NCBI GenBank assembly: GCA_963843745.1
Contig: CAWJLP010000004.1
Location: forward strand, 105,043 to 169,042
Reading direction: 5' to 3'
DNA: 64,000 nucleotides
DNA from: Trebonia sp963843745
GTDB lineage: Bacteria > Actinomycetota > Actinomycetes > Streptosporangiales > Streptosporangiaceae
The notes below the pieces were generated by a model. It was not told the DNA's origin and ran no database searches. It saw nothing but the letters and a program-made list of their open reading frames with translations. This document shows positions 61,921-64,000 of the stretch, in pieces. The translations under genes were made by a program, and so were the position numbers. Within the stretch, counting starts at the first letter, position 1. The number at the start of each line of letters is the position of its first letter.

Positions 61921-62204
61921 GCTGCCTCGCTCCCGGCCGTCTGGGGAACGATCATGTCCGCCGCGGCCAGCGAGGTAAGCGCCCGAAGGTAGGCATCGCG
62001 CCGGGCCTCGGGAAAGGTAGCCAGAGCATCGGATACGCAGCGGTGGGACCCGAGTCCGCGTACGAGCTCGACGAGCTCCGGCGTCTTCAGGAAGGAGAGC
62101 CGGCGGTTGCCGAAGTGATACGCGAGCGCCCCGAACGGCTCGGGGCGAAGCGCCACCGCCGGGTTGAGCTCGTAGCCGCGGCCCGGCTCGAATGGTGCGG
62201 TCAT
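61917..62204 (-). CDS. mftB: Mycofactocin precursor-binding protein MftB
   Basis: 95 residues from the ATG at 62204 with GGAG upstream, 16 bases after mftA. It has the PqqD-like peptide-recognition fold of MftB: ELNPAVALRPEPFGALAYHFGNRRLSFLKTPELVELV, AYLRALTSLAAADMIVP. It binds MftA and presents it to MftC. The stop overlaps the mftC start. Confidence 0.93.
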   Translation of the reverse strand: MTAPFEPGRGYELNPAVALRPEPFGALAYHFGNRRLSFLKTPELVELVRGLGSHRCVSDALATFPEARRDAYLRALTSLAAADMIVPQTAGSEAA

Positions 62205-62220
62205 CGCGGTGGCTCCGGCC

Positions 62221-62391
62221 TTAGTAGACGCCGCACATTCCATCGATCGAGACTTCCTCTACCAGCAGTTCCTCGGTGATCCCCGGGTCACCGATCTCCG
62301 GCTCCTGGCCGACGCCGGGGTCGTGGCCGACATGGGTGGCGCGCGACGGTGCTCCGGCGGGCGAGGTGTCGGCTCGGGTGTCCTGCTGCAT
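62221..62391 (-). CDS. mftA: Mycofactocin precursor peptide MftA
   Basis: 56 residues from the ATG at 62391, with AGGAGG 7 bases upstream. The end reads ITEELLVEEVSIDGMCGVY and stop, the invariant MftA C-terminus whose last Val-Tyr becomes mycofactocin. The N-terminal ~37 residues (MQQDTRADTSPAGAPSR...) are a variable leader. First gene of the nine-gene operon running left to 53.2 kb. Confidence 0.96.
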   Translation of the reverse strand: MQQDTRADTSPAGAPSRATHVGHDPGVGQEPEIGDPGITEELLVEEVSIDGMCGVY

Positions 62392-62531
62392 GAGAAGCCT
62401 CCTGGGTCGGCCGCGGCGGGATCGGATGACGGTCCGCCCGTCGTCGCCTGATGCTGGTGACGGTATGGGGTTGTGCGGGCAGTGTCACCATGCTTCTGGC
62501 CGTCATTACCCCATCCGGATGGGTAGGTACC
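62392..62531 (-). promoter_or_regulatory. mftA promoter/leader region, copy A
   Basis: The leader upstream of mftA contains an 81-base block (62451-62531) also found upstream of the small ORF at 63.6 kb. It includes GTGAC (62457-62461) and GTCAC (62484-62488) separated by 22 bases, and a 22-base stretch identical in both copies (62484-62505). Probably the operon promoter with a regulator site; no MftR-type regulator gene is in the window. Confidence 0.6.
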
Positions 62532-62578
62532 GGGCCGCGCGGACCGTGCCTGTCGACGCGGCCACGTGACCGTGCGGA

Positions 62579-62742
62579 TCAGCCGTGCGGGACTGGCCTG
62601 CCCAGCGGGAGCGGCTGGCCGCCGGCGGCCGCCGACAGGGCGCCGAAGTAGAGGTACATCCCGACCAGGGCGAACGCGAACACCGCGTAGCCGCCCGCCT
62701 TCACCAGGCTGGTATTCGCGTCGGCCGTTTTCGCAGCCGTGG
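62579..62742 (-). pseudogene. C-terminal remnant of a second acetate transporter
   Basis: Reverse translation ends LVKAGGYAVFAFALVGMYL, GALSAAAGGQPLPLGRPV and stop, closely like the end of the intact transporter just upstream (LNKAAGIAVFAFAAVGAYVF, GGRPYPLGRPV). About 50 codons survive, in a different frame from the intact gene and without a start. It is a decayed tandem copy or the scar of a duplication. Confidence 0.75.
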
Positions 62743-63396
62743 TCAGGTAATGACCGGCCTGCCCAGCGGGTAGGGCCGTCCGCCGGTGGCGACGCTGAGC
62801 GAGCCGGCGAATACGTAGGCTCCCACCGCGGCGAAAGCGAATACGGCGATTCCGGCCGCCTTGTTCAGACCCGGCGACCCGTTCAGGGTAGCCGCCAGGA
62901 CCAGGATCAGGGCCAGGTCAATCAGCGCGAAGATCAGCGTGAAGGCCGACGGCAGACGCAGGCTGCCCAGCGTGAGCACCCCGATGATGACCAGCCAGCT
63001 GATCAGGAAGGCGGCCACCGTGTGGACGGTGGCGGCTGGGGTTACCCCCCACCAGCCATGAGCCAGCCCGAGCAGCAGGGCCGCATAGCTGAGCCAGAAA
63101 CCGCTGAAGATGCCGAAGATGGCGGCCACGGCCGACTGGCCGAGCGCGGCGGCCCAGAGTGTGGCCACCAGCTGGCCGATACCCGTTGCCAGGATGATGA
63201 TCGGCAGGGCTCCGCCTGCGGCGGGGGCATAGTTGATCAGCGCCAGCCCGAGCATCACCGATCCGACGACGAAGGTGGGCACGCCGACGATGGCGGGGTC
63301 ACCCGTCAGCGGCCCTACGGTTGCCTGCTCGGCGACCGGTGCCTCAACGTCCTGGGCAACTCCCTCGGGCGCTCCGGCAGATTCGGTAGTAGTCAT
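62743..63396 (-). CDS. satP: GPR1/FUN34/YaaH-family acetate uptake transporter
   Basis: 217 residues, ATG with GGGAGG upstream. About six membrane helices (VGVPTFVVGSVMLGLALINY, ALPIIILATGIGQLVATLWAAAL, AAIFGIFSGFWLSYAALLL). The family N-terminal motif is present as GDPAIVG. These proteins carry acetate and succinate with protons. The next upstream fragment is an acyl-CoA synthetase end, which fits acetate or propionate use. Confidence 0.88.
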   Translation of the reverse strand: MTTTESAGAPEGVAQDVEAPVAEQATVGPLTGDPAIVGVPTFVVGSVMLGLALINYAPAAGGALPIIILATGIGQLVATLWAAALGQSAVAAIFGIFSGFWLSYAALLLGLAHGWWGVTPAATVHTVAAFLISWLVIIGVLTLGSLRLPSAFTLIFALIDLALILVLAATLNGSPGLNKAAGIAVFAFAAVGAYVFAGSLSVATGGRPYPLGRPVIT

Positions 63397-63450
63397 GTAT
63401 CCTCCCTGATCTGACGTTCATCGGGCGGCTGTGCGGGGCGGACTTGGTCC

Positions 63451-63600
63451 TTACCAGTGCTTGCCGGCCGCGGCGTTCTGCTGTAGCTGGGTCAGTACCG
63501 ATGCGTCGCACAGGGTGGTGACGTCACCGGGCTCGCGGTTTTCCGCGATGTCGTGCAGGAGCCTGCGCAGGGAGTTGAATTGAGCGCGGTCATTATTGCC
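63451..63600 (-). pseudogene. C-terminal fragment of a PrpE/Acs-type acyl-CoA synthetase
   Basis: The reverse strand encodes SLRRLLHDIAENREPGDVTT, L-C-DASVLTQLQQNAAAGKHW and stop. This resembles the end of propionyl/acetyl-CoA synthetases (LRR...I.EGRDPGDLTTIDDP..L.QI). No catalytic domain is present; the frame has no start and is entered from the small ORF region by a frame change. It is a deletion remnant next to the acetate transporter. Confidence 0.6.
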
Positions 63601-63673
63601 CCTCTCGCCGTCTCCCGGTGATGATGCGCGCCGATGCGCCGCATACGGGTGTCCCGGCTTGGCTGTCCTGCAT
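63593..63673 (-). CDS. 26-aa ORF behind a copy of the mftA leader
   Basis: It starts MQDSQAGTPVCGASARIITG at an ATG with GAGGAGG 8 bases upstream and stops after 26 residues. The first residues recall the mftA start (MQQDTRADTSPAG), and the sequence upstream duplicates the mftA leader, but the IDGMCGVY end is missing. Probably a degenerate mftA start fused to unrelated sequence by deletion. Confidence 0.4.
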   Translation of the reverse strand: MQDSQAGTPVCGASARIITGRRREGQ

Positions 63674-63814
63674 GGTTATCCTCCTCGCGGGCGGCGGCGG
63701 GGCCTGGGTAGTGGATCCGGCAGGCGGCGCCCGATGCTCGTGACCGTACGACGCGACGTTGGCTCGGTCACCATGCTTCTGGCCGTCACGGCCCCGTCCA
63801 GTTGGGCAGGTACC
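63674..63814 (-). promoter_or_regulatory. mftA-type promoter/leader region, copy B
   Basis: The 81-base block at 63734-63814 matches copy A (62451-62531) in length, order and most bases: GTGAC (63740-63744), 22-base gap, GTCAC (63767-63771), the identical 22-base stretch (63767-63788) and GGTACC at the end. It lies 61 bases before the ATG of the small ORF (60 in copy A). Confidence 0.65.
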
Positions 63815-64000
63815 TGCCGCCGCCCCTCCGTTCGGGCAGGCGCGGTGCTGTACGTCAGGGCGCAAGGCGGTCGCGGTCGGGCGGAATCGGCACGCGCGGG
63901 TTCCGGGTCGCCGCTCCGCTGCTTAGCCTCGCCCCAACGGTGCTCCCGCGAGGGTGTCCGGCCGGCTGAAGCGGTCCTGGCACGTTGTGCGCGGGATGCA
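63815..64000. other. Right edge, no gene recognised
   Basis: No ORF with a ribosome site or family likeness is visible to the window end. It may be the upstream part of a divergent gene that starts beyond 64000. Confidence 0.3.

Overview
The window is very GC-rich DNA from an actinobacterium (Actinomycetia). Support comes from Lsr2, MshA (mycothiol), CarD, a SenX3/RegX3-type two-component pair, DUF2516/DUF3180/DUF2637 proteins, many GTG starts, 4-base GTGA/ATGA gene overlaps, and a gene order that follows the Mycobacterium tuberculosis blocks Rv3680-Rv3676, Rv3628-Rv3585, Rv0486-Rv0491 and Rv3583-Rv3579. The genus cannot be named from the sequence alone.

Core part, 1-47.7 kb. It opens with a cut-off ArsA-like ATPase, an SPFH protein, DUF4177, RidA, NUDIX and metallo-beta-lactamase-fold genes, a universal stress protein and a Crp regulator. 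Next come ppa, a D-Ala-D-Ala carboxypeptidase, a zinc metalloprotease, tilS, hpt, ftsH and folate genes (folE, folP, folK). They are followed by pantothenate/CoA genes (DUF2520, panC, coaX), lysS, an NlpC/P60 hydrolase, an ArgA-type acetyltransferase, lsr2, clpC, mutY and radA. A BlaI/M56 pair, a DMT transporter, a YbjN protein and mshA run leftwards; gpmA, senX3 and regX3 run rightwards. carD, ispF, a DUF2637 protein and rlmB lead to a tRNA-Thr(UGU) gene, which ends the conserved region. Several usual members of these blocks are missing: folB, panD, disA, ispD and cysS.

Accessory part, 47.7-64 kb. Just after the tRNA lie the tail of a transposase, an ORF joining a type I restriction HsdR N-terminus to a mycofactocin MftC C-terminus, an MftF glycosyltransferase that has lost its nucleotide-binding start, and a broken MftD relic. 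These look like debris of a second mycofactocin locus. A leftward cytochrome b module (63-aa membrane protein, cytochrome b, 377-aa membrane partner) and a truncated SDR follow.

From 62.4 down to 53.2 kb runs a nine-gene leftward operon: mftA, mftB, mftC, two FadH/OYE flavoenzymes, EtfA, a FixC-like ETF-quinone oxidoreductase, a FixX-like ferredoxin and EtfB. The inferred function is to make the mycofactocin precursor and pass electrons from mycofactocin-linked flavoenzymes through ETF and FixCX to quinone, with the neighbouring cytochrome b as a possible next step. No intact mftD, mftE or mftF is in the window. Right of mftA are a remnant and a full copy of an acetate transporter, a PrpE/Acs-like C-terminal fragment, and a second copy of the mftA promoter/leader in front of a 26-codon ORF.
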